A stretch of 64,000 bases of DNA from Adhaeribacter_A terreus (GTDB lineage Bacteria > Bacteroidota > Bacteroidia > Cytophagales > Hymenobacteraceae). Shown piece after piece: positions 34,324-43,286 of the stretch (positions are counted from its first letter, which is position 1; each line of letters starts with the position of its first letter). The notes beneath the pieces were generated by a model that did not search any database, had not been told where the DNA came from, and saw only the letters and a program-made list of their open reading frames with translations. Location: the NCBI RefSeq assembly GCF_042657365.1, contig NZ_JBHSKT010000005.1:248001-312000 (forward strand). Reading direction: 5' to 3'. The position numbers and the translations under genes are program-made.

Positions 34324-36730
34324 ATTCCCACTTCAGGCTTTTTACCGGATTGGTATAGGCGGCTTTTATGGCTTGGTAGCTAACGGTAAGCACTGCAATA
34401 AGCAAACCGAGGAAACCTGCTAAAACGAAAACCCAAACCGGGATCTGTACGCGGTAAGCAAAATTCTCAAGCCAGTGGTGCATACCGAAATACGCCAGCG
34501 GAAATGCAATTAAAGCCGCCAGCATTACCAGTTTCACGAAATCTTTGGTCAGTAAATATACAATGCTCCGCACCGAAGCGCCCATCACTTTTCTTATTCC
34601 AATTTCCTTAGTGCGTTGCTGCGCGGTAAAAGAAGCCAGTGCAAACAAACCTAAACACGCGATCATAATAGCCAGAACAGAGAAATAACCGACGAGTTTG
34701 CCCAGATTTTCCTGCGTTTTATATTGCTGGTCTAAGCGTTGGTCCAGGAAGAAATATTCCAGCGGAAATTCCGGCGAAAATTTGCCCCAGACCTGTTCCA
34801 CGTGCGCCATCGTTTGTTCATGGTTTTCCGGGGAAATGCGGAGCGCCAGGTATTTTTTCCAGAAGAAAGAATGTTTGCGGTGCGGCAGATCCAACACAAA
34901 CGGCCCGATATTATTGGCTACCGAAACGAAATTGAAATCTTTCACCACGCCAATTACTTTTTCGCTGCCACCCGGCGTATCAAAACGTTTCCCAATCGCA
35001 TTTTCCGGCGTGCCCCAGCCTAAATGTTTTACCATGGCCTCGTTTATGAGCAAACCCAGGGAATCGTCGCGCTGGTGCGTTTTGCTGAAATCGCGGCCGG
35101 CTACGAGTTGCAGCCCCATGGTTTTTACAAAATCTTCGTTTATGATCAGGGCAGGAAAATAGATCCACTTGCCGCGTTCCATGCCTTCGTAGTTAAATTC
35201 GTGGGTATTGTGGTTTTCGCCCAGAATTTCGTTCATAGTGGTTACGCTGGTAATGTTTTTGTTGCGCTGCAGTTCGTTGATCATAGCATCGGTTTTAGGA
35301 GCCAGCGGCGGACGAAGCGGTAAAATCACCACTTGTTCTTTCTTAAAACCCAGATCTACCGAACGCATGTATTTCAGCTGCCGGTTTATTATGAAAGTGC
35401 CTACAATTAAGCCCAGCGAAATAGCGAACTGCAAAACCACCAGGCTTTTGCGCAAAACCGCACTTCCGGAACCGGCTTTGGCGGCGCTGCCTTTCAGAAC
35501 TTTCACCGGCTCGAACGCCGACAGGAAAAACGCCGGATACAAGCCCGAAGCCAAACCGGTAAGCAACCCGATCAGCAGTAAACCAACCAGCAAAGCCGGG
35601 TTCGTAAATATATTCGCGTCGAGTGCTTTGCCCGACACTTCACTGAAAATGGGTAGCAGAATTTCCACCAAAGCCAGCGCCAGAATTACGGCCAGGAAAC
35701 TGAGTAAAACCGCTTCGGCTAAAAACTGACCAATTAACTGCGAACGGTACGCGCCCGAAACTTTACGAATTCCGACTTCTTTGGCCCGGCCGGCAGCGCG
35801 TGCAGTAGCCAGGTTCATGAAATTGATGCAGGCAATAACCAGAATGAAAATACCGATCACGCCGAAAATGAAAATATTGTTGATGTCGCCGTTGGGCTGC
35901 ATTTCGTAATCGAGGTGCGAGTGCAGGTGAATGCTTTTGAGTGGTTGCAAATAATGCGTGATCTGCGGCTGCACAAATTCCGGGTAATATTTCTTGATAA
36001 AGTTCGGGAATTGCGCTTCCAGCTCTTTCGGGTTTACGCCTTCTTTAAGCAGCAAATACGTCCAGGCCGGGTTCCAGATCCAGTTTTTGTCCAGGTTCGG
36101 GCTCATTAAATAAGCGGTCCGGAAAGAGATCAGACCTTCGAAAGGAATGTGGGTTGGGTGCTCAATTTCTTCAAAAACGCCGGTAACTTTCAGATCGAAT
36201 TTCCCTTCAAATTTCAGCACTTTGCCCATCGGGTCTTCGTCGCCGAAATATTTTTCTGCCAGTTTTTGGGTAAGCACAATAGAATTAGGTTCGGCCAGCG
36301 CTTTCTCCGGATTGCCCTGCGCCAGCGGAAAATCGAAAACCCTGAACAGCGTGGAATCGGCAAAGAAAAGGTGTTTTTCGTTCAGCTTTTTCTCGCCGCG
36401 CTCCAAGGTTAAAGTAGGCTGCTGAAAATTGAAAAAGCGCACCGTTTCTTCAATTAAATGCGGATAATCGGTTTTTAAAGCTTTGGCTACCGGCGGCGGA
36501 TTGCTCGAAGCTTCTTCGCCCTGTCCTTCTTCCGAATCAAGTTTGCCCACCATGCGGTAAATGCGGTCGGCTTTGCTGTGGAATTTATCGTAGCGCACTT
36601 CATCCTGAATGAACATGAAAATAAGCAGGAAGCACGCAATGCCTGTAGCTAAACCAAGCACAGTAATGGCCGAATAGAACTTGTGGCGCAGCAAATTGCG
36701 GTAAGCAGTCTTGAAATAATTCTTCAGCAT
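34322..36730 (-). CDS. MacB/FtsX-type ABC transporter permease
   Basis: An 802-residue double permease of the kind that Bacteroidota often encode without an adjacent ATPase. MLKNYFKTAYRNLLRHKFYSAITVLGLATGIACFLLI opens the first module; a MacB periplasmic domain follows (DEVRYDKFHSKADRIYRM, FDFPLAQGNPEKAL, VLTQKLAEKYFGDEDPMGK). The FtsX core (FGVIGIFILVIACINFMNLATARAAGRAKEVGIRKVSGA) appears in the middle, then a second periplasmic domain and a second FtsX core near the C-terminus (FALASFTAQQRTKEIGIRKVMGASV). Probably a mechanotransmitting or lipoprotein-/lipid-related permease; the substrate is unknown. Start set at 36730 since homologues begin at MLKNYFK. Confidence 0.88.
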   Translation of the reverse strand: MLKNYFKTAYRNLLRHKFYSAITVLGLATGIACFLLIFMFIQDEVRYDKFHSKADRIYRMVGKLDSEEGQGEEASSNPPPVAKALKTDYPHLIEETVRFFNFQQPTLTLERGEKKLNEKHLFFADSTLFRVFDFPLAQGNPEKALAEPNSIVLTQKLAEKYFGDEDPMGKVLKFEGKFDLKVTGVFEEIEHPTHIPFEGLISFRTAYLMSPNLDKNWIWNPAWTYLLLKEGVNPKELEAQFPNFIKKYYPEFVQPQITHYLQPLKSIHLHSHLDYEMQPNGDINNIFIFGVIGIFILVIACINFMNLATARAAGRAKEVGIRKVSGAYRSQLIGQFLAEAVLLSFLAVILALALVEILLPIFSEVSGKALDANIFTNPALLVGLLLIGLLTGLASGLYPAFFLSAFEPVKVLKGSAAKAGSGSAVLRKSLVVLQFAISLGLIVGTFIINRQLKYMRSVDLGFKKEQVVILPLRPPLAPKTDAMINELQRNKNITSVTTMNEILGENHNTHEFNYEGMERGKWIYFPALIINEDFVKTMGLQLVAGRDFSKTHQRDDSLGLLINEAMVKHLGWGTPENAIGKRFDTPGGSEKVIGVVKDFNFVSVANNIGPFVLDLPHRKHSFFWKKYLALRISPENHEQTMAHVEQVWGKFSPEFPLEYFFLDQRLDQQYKTQENLGKLVGYFSVLAIMIACLGLFALASFTAQQRTKEIGIRKVMGASVRSIVYLLTKDFVKLVMLAALIAFPLAYFGMHHWLENFAYRVQIPVWVFVLAGFLGLLIAVLTVSYQAIKAAYTNPVKSLKWE

Positions 36731-36738
36731 AGCAGCAA

Positions 36739-36858
36739 AAAACGGTAGGTGAAAAGGTGCAAAAACCCGAAGCAGCAAGCAAACGCTTCGCCCGGAATTA
36801 TAATACTTACACGAAATATGCCACGCTGAAAACGGTAGGCTTTTGGGCTGAAAAAGTG
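36739..36858 (+). repeat. 30-bp element, two copies
   Basis: Copies at 36739-36768 (ends AAAACCC) and 36829-36858, in the upstream region of the permease gene. Confidence 0.75.
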
Positions 36859-36940
36859 GTTTTGAAGTTGAAATTGAATGAATTGGTGTTCGTTTTCAAA
36901 CAGTTGTTTATCCGGTTTTGGACGGTAGTAATTGAAAACA

Positions 36941-36975
36941 CAAAGGGCTGACTGAAAATTCAGACAGCCCTTAGT
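36941..36975 (-). terminator. terminator of outer-membrane protein gene
   Basis: AAGGGCTG and CAGCCCTT, with an inner CTGA/TCAG stem, 24 bases after the stop. Confidence 0.75.
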
Positions 36976-36998
36976 GTAAACTAAGCAAAAGCTTTTCC

Positions 36999-38438
36999 TT
37001 ACTTCTTTCTTATAAACTTCCGGAAGGAAATGGTAATTGCATCATTCTTCAAATTCGATTTGGAAACGATTCTTAATTGTGGTTCTACTGTGTGTTCATA
37101 ATCAGGGCCTATTTCCATGATTGGTTTACTTGAAAACCTATTTGCATAGCGATATCCAATACCAATTTCGCAAGCTTTGCCTACCCGACCATTCAGATTT
37201 AAACCGGCATGGTAACCCACAAAATAATCGTGATAACCCTTAAGGCGCGTAACCATCCCATTCATTCTTGGATAGCCTTCCATGCTACCCAGATCATCAA
37301 CATAGCTTTGCCATAAACCAACTTCCGGTGAAATGAATAATTTATTGCGCACTATAGGTAATGCATATCTCACCGAAACCGGGGTCGTTAAGATCAATAG
37401 TGACCAACCACCATAACCTATACGAGAAGTGCTTGCATAATTAATATTGCTGGTGCCTACTCGAAAGCCAGCTTCCAGATTCAAACGGCTTCTAAACTGG
37501 TAGCCTTTATAAAAAGTTAAATAAGACGTCCAGGTAGAGGCAACTTGCGCTTTTTGTGTATAACCCGGATCTTCCTGCACTTGATTGGCATAAAAGGTTT
37601 GCTTCCCGGTTTCCAGGCCCCAGTATTTTCCGTGGTAAATCGGCTTTGCGACTGAATCGGATCTCGGAAATTTAACAGCTTTGTAGAAGTTTACAAATTT
37701 CTGGATTGGCATCCGGTATCCAAGCCTGATCTCGGCATAATCGCCTTTGGTTTTTATAGAAGATTCATAATGCAGTACATTCGGGGTTTGGCTCAGGTAA
37801 TCATCCATCTTGAAATCAAAACTTCCGATCGTATTAAATCCTTTATAGTAGGCTGCTTCAAGCAAAAAAGCATTCCCTCTTTTGGTTTTGTATTCTAAGC
37901 CAAGCGCAGCGTTTACCAAAACAGATTTTTCTTTTAGCGTATTGGTGCCAGCCGATACCCAATAAACCATGTCCGGATGAGGTTCGCTTAATACATCAGA
38001 CTTGATAGGCATGCTCACATTTTCCAGATCCAGCAAGGCAACTCCCAGACTGCCGGTAAAATGTAAGGCTTTTGTAATATTTTTCCGATAACCTAGGCTC
38101 AGTTCATATTGCTTGTTGTCGAAACCGGCCTCATAATCCCTTTCTATACCTAAAGTATCTTTTCCAAAATGCTGGAAGCGGTTTTTTAAGTTAATAGTGC
38201 CTTTCTTAAAAGTACCTCTTACAAATAAATTATCGGTAAGCTCGTATTGCAGGAAAATTCCTTTGGAAGAAGCCGTTGTACGATTCGATTTAAAACTATT
38301 GGGTTGCTTGCCCTGCACGCGGATATGCATGGGTGTGTTTAAGCCGCCAAGTATACCAAGGCTTAGTTTTTGAGTGGTTTGCGCATTAACGGTGCCGATC
38401 AGGCAAAAGCTTAAAAGAATAAGGAAAAGCGATTTCAT
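36999..38438 (-). CDS. predicted outer-membrane beta-barrel protein
   Basis: I do not recognise a named family. 479 residues; signal peptide ending VNAQ; then long alternating stretches typical of barrel strands (YELSLGYRKNITKALHFTGSLGVALL, AALGLEYKTKRGNAFLLEAAYYKG, AEIRLGYRMP, LNLEAGFRVGTSNINYA, CEIGIGYRYANRF). SLGILGGLNTP at the mature N-terminus resembles PorT/OmpA-like barrels. The sequence ends KFIRKK rather than in an aromatic residue, which is atypical. Single-gene unit with its own terminator. Confidence 0.7.
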   Translation of the reverse strand: MKSLFLILLSFCLIGTVNAQTTQKLSLGILGGLNTPMHIRVQGKQPNSFKSNRTTASSKGIFLQYELTDNLFVRGTFKKGTINLKNRFQHFGKDTLGIERDYEAGFDNKQYELSLGYRKNITKALHFTGSLGVALLDLENVSMPIKSDVLSEPHPDMVYWVSAGTNTLKEKSVLVNAALGLEYKTKRGNAFLLEAAYYKGFNTIGSFDFKMDDYLSQTPNVLHYESSIKTKGDYAEIRLGYRMPIQKFVNFYKAVKFPRSDSVAKPIYHGKYWGLETGKQTFYANQVQEDPGYTQKAQVASTWTSYLTFYKGYQFRSRLNLEAGFRVGTSNINYASTSRIGYGGWSLLILTTPVSVRYALPIVRNKLFISPEVGLWQSYVDDLGSMEGYPRMNGMVTRLKGYHDYFVGYHAGLNLNGRVGKACEIGIGYRYANRFSSKPIMEIGPDYEHTVEPQLRIVSKSNLKNDAITISFRKFIRKK

Positions 38439-38566
38439 TTCGCAATATTAACAATAGCCAAGTGAAATACATCGATTTTTATTGTTAAAGTATTAATCAA
38501 AATAATTTCAATGTTTTCTAATTTCAGGGAAAGAAGAGACTTCTCCTCACGCCGAGATGACCGCAA

Positions 38567-38596
38567 AAAACGCTATGCTTTCATGCTCAAAAACTA
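38567..38596 (+). repeat. 30-bp element on the mgtE stop codon
   Basis: In-register copy whose last three bases are the TAG stop of the minus-strand mgtE. Confidence 0.85.
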
Positions 38597-39970
38597 CAGC
38601 AACGTACCCCTTAAAAAGAAAAACGCAAACGAAAAATAGATAACCAAACCCGTTACATCTACCAAAGTAGCTACAAAAGGCGCGGAAGAAGTAGCCGGGT
38701 CGAGTTTCAGTTTTTTGAGCAAAATAGGCAGCATAGAACCCGATAAAGATCCCCATAAAACCACACCAACCAGCGAGAAACCTACCGTATAAGCAATTCC
38801 CAGCCAATGCGGACCGTATGAATTCATAAATTTCGCCCAGACCAGAATGCGCAGGAAACCAATTAAGCCCAATATTCCACCAAGCATTAAACCCAATAGC
38901 AATTCTCGCCGCATCACCCGCCACCAGTCCGAAAGGTAAACTTCGCCAATCGCCATAGCCCTGATAATAAGCGTAGTTGCCTGCGAACCGGTATTGCCGC
39001 CGCTGGAAATAATAAGCGGAATAAATAACGTGAGTACCACCGCTTTGGCAATTTCATCTTCAAAAAAACTCATGGCCGAAGCCGTAAGCATTTCGCCTAA
39101 AAGCAGGATCACGAGCCAGCCGGCGCGTTTTTTTACCATATCCAGCAGCGGAATAGTAAGATACGGTTCTTCGAGTGCTTCGGTACCACCCAGTTTCTGA
39201 ATATCTTCGGTGTCTTCTTCTTTAACCACCGAAAGCATATCATCTACGGTTACAATACCAAAAAGCAGACCTTCTTCGTCTAGAACCGGTAACGCGTTGC
39301 GGTCGTTTTTGCGGAAAATTTCTACGGCTTCTTCCTGGTCCTGCATGGCGCGCAGGGCCACGAATTTATGGTCTATCAGGTCGCGGACCAGCGTGCCTTT
39401 GGGTGCCAGAATTACTTCGCGCAGCCGGATATCGTCGATTAGAATGCCTTTTTCATCTACTACATACAGCACCGAAATGGTTTCCGAATCGTGGCCGAAT
39501 TCGCGGATGTGGTCAATTACTTCTTCCACCGTCATGTCTTCCTTAATGGCTACATAATCGGGGGTTACCAGGCGGCCAACGCTGGATTCGGGGTAGCCTA
39601 AAAGCTCGAGCGTAACTTTGCGTTCTGTTTCCGAAAGAATGGCGATCAGCTCTTTTACAACCGTATTGGGCAGGTATTCGAGCAAAGCGGTCCGGTCGTC
39701 GGGCGACATTTCGTTCAGGATGGCCGCAACTTTATCGTTGTTCAGCGCATTGATAAAATATTCCTGGGTTTCGAAATCGAGGTACTCGAAGGTGCGGGCG
39801 GCCAGTTTGGTGGGCAGCAGCCGGAAAATAATAAGTTGTTCCTTTTCTTCCTGTTCGTTGATGAGCTCCACCAGTTCGGCTGGTTCCAGTTCTTTCAGCA
39901 CATCTTTCAGCGTATAGAATTCGCCTTCCTCGATCAGGTAATTTATTTCGGCCAGCTTTGCGTGCTCCAT
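38594..39970 (-). CDS. mgtE: magnesium transporter MgtE
   Basis: A 458-residue Mg2+ channel. The cytoplasmic N-domain of helical repeats (about 15-130; LPTKLAARTFEYLD, LNEMSPDDRTALLEYLP) is followed by paired CBS domains (about 135-260; TPDYVAIKEDMTVEEVIDHIR, LVDHKFVALRAMQDQEEAVEIF, DRNALPVLDEEGLLFGIVTVDDM), then the five-helix pore domain with the signature ISSGGNTGSQATTLIIRAMA and LDPATSSAPFVATLVDVTGLVIYF. In the family, Mg2+ bound between the N and CBS domains closes the pore. Start chosen at 39970; the longer frame adds 78 unsupported codons, and a TACTTTTG box lies 39 bases upstream. Confidence 0.95.
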   Translation of the reverse strand: MEHAKLAEINYLIEEGEFYTLKDVLKELEPAELVELINEQEEKEQLIIFRLLPTKLAARTFEYLDFETQEYFINALNNDKVAAILNEMSPDDRTALLEYLPNTVVKELIAILSETERKVTLELLGYPESSVGRLVTPDYVAIKEDMTVEEVIDHIREFGHDSETISVLYVVDEKGILIDDIRLREVILAPKGTLVRDLIDHKFVALRAMQDQEEAVEIFRKNDRNALPVLDEEGLLFGIVTVDDMLSVVKEEDTEDIQKLGGTEALEEPYLTIPLLDMVKKRAGWLVILLLGEMLTASAMSFFEDEIAKAVVLTLFIPLIISSGGNTGSQATTLIIRAMAIGEVYLSDWWRVMRRELLLGLMLGGILGLIGFLRILVWAKFMNSYGPHWLGIAYTVGFSLVGVVLWGSLSGSMLPILLKKLKLDPATSSAPFVATLVDVTGLVIYFSFAFFFLRGTLL

Positions 39971-40467
39971 TTTGCTGCTACATCTTCGGGTAAAAAATCT
40001 TGTTGCCGCAAAAGTATTAAGTTCTGCGCATATCCGGTTACGTACCACCGAAATACTACGTGCGCGGGGCAAATAAAACTCCCAAAACGGTAGAGTTTGG
40101 GCCTTAAAAAGTAATTTGTCTAATAAATGCGGAAGTTTAACGGAAAATTTACATTTGGTTATAGATGAAGCTGCGCGCAAAAACGTAAAGCTTACTATAC
40201 GCAAACAAAGAAGTTCGGAAAGGAGGGTGCGCTATGCGAATACCAAAAATGAGATCGGCACATCTGATCTTTATTCACCGGGAGCTTTATTTTAAACACA
40301 ACTATTACCGGCGGAATCATTTTTTCGGTAACAGAACCAGCCGTCCGGGTTGGCGCAAATAAAAAGATTGCCTGAAATGTTCGTGAAGACTGCTTGTGTT
40401 TTTGACTTTATAGATCCCGGGAACGACATATTTTAAAGCAGACTTTTGAGTTTTTGGGGCTGAAAGT
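39971..40467. other. gap between mgtE and ispD
   Basis: No gene. It holds the mgtE promoter box, an element copy at 40084-40113, and 300 bases with no clear structure; I see no M-box-like Mg2+ riboswitch. Confidence 0.6.
40009..40016 (-). promoter_or_regulatory. TAnnTTTG promoter box of mgtE
   Basis: TACTTTTG on the minus strand, perfect match, giving a leader of about 30 bases. Confidence 0.5.
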
Positions 40468-40477
40468 CTACCGTTTT
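40448..40477 (-). repeat. 30-bp element containing the ispD stop codon
   Basis: In-register minus copy; the TAG of ispD is bases 8-10 of the element (AAAACGGTAG), so the last two codons of ispD are part of the element. Confidence 0.85.
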
Positions 40478-41145
40478 TGGTGCAGCACTTCGGCCCAAAG
40501 CAGGTCTTCGGGCGTGGTAATTTTTATATTTTCGTAACTGCCTTCGGTTAAATTAATTTTCGTGCCCAGCTTTTCTACTACACTGGCATCGTCGGTAAAA
40601 GTGCTTTCTTCCGGCAATTCGTAGGCTTTTTTAAGCAATTCAGCCTGAAAACACTGCGGCGTTTGAATAAGCCGGAAACTGGTGCGATCTACAGCCTGGT
40701 TGGTTTCCCCTTGCACTTCTCTGATGGAATCTTTCAGGGCCACGCTTACCACCGCCGTGCCTTTTTCGCGCGCCACGTGAAACGCTTCGGCAATAATTCC
40801 GGCAGAAACGAACGGACGAACGCCATCGTGCACCGCTACCACGCCATTTTGTAAAACTGCTGCCAAACCATTTTTTACCGACTGAAAACGCGTAGCACCG
40901 CCCGCCACCACTTTATGCTGCATTTCAAAAGCATGCTGCGCGCAAAGTTCTTCCCAAAACGCTATCTGATTGTGCGGTAAAACTACGATCAGCTCCATTG
41001 CCGGATTATAAGCGTAAAACCGCCGGATGGTATGCATGAGAATTGGTTGGCCGGCGAGCGTTAGAAATTGCTTGGGCAGGTTGCTTTGCATGCGCGAGCC
41101 GGAGCCGCCCGCCACAATTATCGCCGTTTCGGGGTTTGCAGTCAT
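40468..41145 (-). CDS. ispD: 2-C-methyl-D-erythritol 4-phosphate cytidylyltransferase
   Basis: A 225-residue enzyme of the MEP isoprenoid pathway that joins MEP to CTP. The nucleotide-binding loop AIIVAGGSGSRMQSNLPKQFL (residues about 9-29), VAGGATRFQSVKNGL, VAVHDGVRPFVS and the TDDASVVEKLG segment are diagnostic. Length is typical. A TATCTTTA box five bases before the ATG is a near match to TAnnTTTG. The stop and last codons lie inside an element copy, and another copy is embedded at codons 54-63. Confidence 0.95.
   Translation of the reverse strand: MTANPETAIIVAGGSGSRMQSNLPKQFLTLAGQPILMHTIRRFYAYNPAMELIVVLPHNQIAFWEELCAQHAFEMQHKVVAGGATRFQSVKNGLAAVLQNGVVAVHDGVRPFVSAGIIAEAFHVAREKGTAVVSVALKDSIREVQGETNQAVDRTSFRLIQTPQCFQAELLKKAYELPEESTFTDDASVVEKLGTKINLTEGSYENIKITTPEDLLWAEVLHQKR
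40956..40985 (+). repeat. 30-bp element inside ispD
   Basis: In register, antisense; the gene reads VVLPHNQIAFW across it. The protein there matches family expectation, so chance resemblance is possible. Confidence 0.45.
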
Positions 41146-41319
41146 GTGGTAAAGATAGGAGTTTTAAATTTTTATGGCGGGAATATAGATTTCCTTATTT
41201 CATTCTTATTTCATTTGTTATATTTGAAAAACAATACGTAGTGATTACCAGTTGGTAAAGTGTATTTCCGTAAAAGCGAATACCTTTATTAAATTCTTCA
41301 ACTCTTACCCGATAGCATT

Positions 41320-41898
41320 ATGAAGCGTTCTTTATTGATCCCGTTCCTGGCGCTGTGTTTGTTTTCTTGTGAAAAAGAGGAACCAAGACCCGTTGTAGAA
41401 GAGCCTGCACCCGTAGTAGAATTAAAATCTTCTATCAGCTGCGGCGATTCCTGGTCTGCCACTTGCCTGGATGCCAACTGGGATGTTTCAAAGACTTCGG
41501 CAGCCAGCCTTACTGTTGAGCAAGACGGTTATAATGGAAAGAATAGCCTGTATTTTTCTAATCCGCACGACCCTAATGAAGTTAATCCGCAGCCGCTGAG
41601 GATCAATACTTATATTAAGAACATTAAAAAAGATACGCCCTATAAGATCAGTTTCTATGCTAAAATAAAAGGGTATCCTGATATGCGGAGTAATCCGTCG
41701 CTGGCGGCTTATGTATTTACGAAAGATGCCTGGTACGGCGAAATGTATTATGGCAGCGAAGGGGGTGAATATCATACGAAAGATTGGAGCAAGTATAGTT
41801 TCACTATTATAGGCAAAGATGAGCCAACGGTAAACTTTGAGCTTTACTCGCTTTATGACAATACCTGGATCTCTGATCTGAAAATAGAGGCGATGTAA
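41320..41898 (+). CDS. lipoprotein with carbohydrate-binding-like fold
   Basis: A 192-residue lipoprotein: lipobox LFSC, then a Glu/Pro linker, then a single beta-sandwich with the pattern of CBM4/9-like modules (WDVSKTSAASLTVEQDGYNGKNSLYFSN, YKISFYAKIKG, WSKYSFTIIGKDEPTVNFELYSLYDNTWISDLKIEAM). The last phrase resembles the closing strands xWxDDVxL of those modules. Ligand unknown; no enzyme is attached. It stands alone and converges on queA with a shared terminator. Confidence 0.75.
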   Translation: MKRSLLIPFLALCLFSCEKEEPRPVVEEPAPVVELKSSISCGDSWSATCLDANWDVSKTSAASLTVEQDGYNGKNSLYFSNPHDPNEVNPQPLRINTYIKNIKKDTPYKISFYAKIKGYPDMRSNPSLAAYVFTKDAWYGEMYYGSEGGEYHTKDWSKYSFTIIGKDEPTVNFELYSLYDNTWISDLKIEAM

Positions 41899-41927
41899 TA
41901 GCTGGGTTTTGAAATGCTTGAAACAAC

Positions 41928-41963
41928 AAAAAAGTCTGCTTCTTTCCAGAAGCAGACTTTTTT
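41928..41963. terminator. bidirectional terminator between lipoprotein and queA
   Basis: AAAAAAGTCTGCTTCT and AGAAGCAGACTTTTTT, a 16-bp perfect stem. Its right T-tract is the AAAAAGTC end of the element at 41955-41984. Confidence 0.9.
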
Positions 41964-41984
41964 GGCTTAAAAGCATAGCGTTTT
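41955..41984 (-). repeat. 30-bp element near the queA stop
   Basis: In-register minus copy three bases after the queA stop, overlapping the terminator. Confidence 0.85.
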
Positions 41985-41987
41985 TTC

Positions 41988-43034
41988 TTACAGAATCAGC
42001 ATGGTATCGCCGTAGCTGAAGAAGTTGTATTTCTCTTTAATGGCCATTTCGTACGCTTTCATTACCAGGTCGTAACCACCAAAAGCCGCTGTCATCATCA
42101 GTAACGTAGATTCTGGCATGTGGAAGTTGGTAAGCAGCGAGTTGGCAATTTTGAAATCGTAAGGCGGGAAAATGAATTTATCGGTCCAGCCTTCGTTCGG
42201 TTTCAAGCGATTGTGTGCCGATACCGAAGATTCCATGGCGCGCATGGTGGTAGTTCCGATCGCGCAAACGCGTTTTTTATTATCGAGCGCTTTGTTTACC
42301 ATTTTCGCAGTTTCCTCATTAATAAAGAACTGCTCCGAATCCATTTTGTGCTTGGTCAGGTCTTCTACATCTACCGGACGGAAAGTGCCTAAACCTACGT
42401 GCAAGGTAATTGGCGTTACATCTACACCTTTAATCTCAAGGCGTTTCAGCACTTCTTTGGTAAAGTGAAGGCCAGCCGTTGGAGCTGCCACTGCGCCGGT
42501 ATGTTTGGCATAAACGGTCTGGTAACGCTCTTTGTCTTCCGGTTCGGCTTCGCGCTTAATGTATTTCGGCAGCGGCGTTTCGCCCAGGTCGTGAATCGTT
42601 TTGTAGAATTCCTCGTCGGTGCCATCGAATAAGAATTTAATGGTACGGCCGCGGGAAGTGGTATTGTCAATTACTTCGGCTACCAGGTCGCTGTCGCCGA
42701 AATAAAGTTTATTGCCTACGCGGATCTTACGGGCCGGATCAACCAGCACATCCCACAGGTGAATATCTTTGTTTAGTTCGCGGAGCAGGAAAACTTCAAT
42801 TTTAGCGCCGGTCTTTTCTTTGTTGCCGTACATGCGCGCCGGGAAAACTTTGGTATCGTTCACCACCATCACGTCGCCATCGTCGAAGTAATTCAGAATG
42901 TCGCGGAAGATCTTGTGTTCAATTTCGCCGGTTGCACGGTTAAGCACCATCATACGCGCTTCATCGCGTTGTTTAGCCGGGTGCGTAGCCATCAGGTCGG
43001 CCGGTAGCTCGAATTTAAATTCTGAGAGTTTCAT
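41988..43034 (-). CDS. queA: S-adenosylmethionine:tRNA ribosyltransferase-isomerase
   Basis: A 348-residue enzyme that makes epoxyqueuosine in tRNA from preQ1 using SAM. LPADLMATHPAKQRDEARMMVLNR at the N-terminus, VVNDTKVFPARMYG, and the conserved core AAPTAGLHFTKEVL, THVGLGTFRPV-like TLHVGLGTFRPVDVEDL and CAIGTTTMRAMES are family signatures. Length is normal. No other queuosine genes adjoin. A cluster of ATTAATAA-like repeats in the 250 bases upstream makes the divergent promoter region AT-rich. Confidence 0.96.
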   Translation of the reverse strand: MKLSEFKFELPADLMATHPAKQRDEARMMVLNRATGEIEHKIFRDILNYFDDGDVMVVNDTKVFPARMYGNKEKTGAKIEVFLLRELNKDIHLWDVLVDPARKIRVGNKLYFGDSDLVAEVIDNTTSRGRTIKFLFDGTDEEFYKTIHDLGETPLPKYIKREAEPEDKERYQTVYAKHTGAVAAPTAGLHFTKEVLKRLEIKGVDVTPITLHVGLGTFRPVDVEDLTKHKMDSEQFFINEETAKMVNKALDNKKRVCAIGTTTMRAMESSVSAHNRLKPNEGWTDKFIFPPYDFKIANSLLTNFHMPESTLLMMTAAFGGYDLVMKAYEMAIKEKYNFFSYGDTMLIL

Positions 43035-43286
43035 TTAATAATTACGGTTATTAATGAGTGAATTAATAAGGAATAATTAACAACTAGTAATAAGATGTAA
43101 GACATCGGCAGCGCTATTTTGTTTATAAACTTACAGCAAGCGTGTATTGGTTTATAAATTGCGGGCTCCGGTTCTCAATGCTTAATTATTAATTCTTAAT
43201 TAAAGAAACGGCTGCAAATTTACGCGTTTTTGCCCGGATTATTCTTACTTTTAGGCAATTTAGTTGCAAAGCCTTTATAAATACCC

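Noticed and set aside
39971..40467. Magnesium riboswitch before mgtE
   Set aside because: The leader from the TACTTTTG box to the ATG is only about 30 bases, too short for an M-box.
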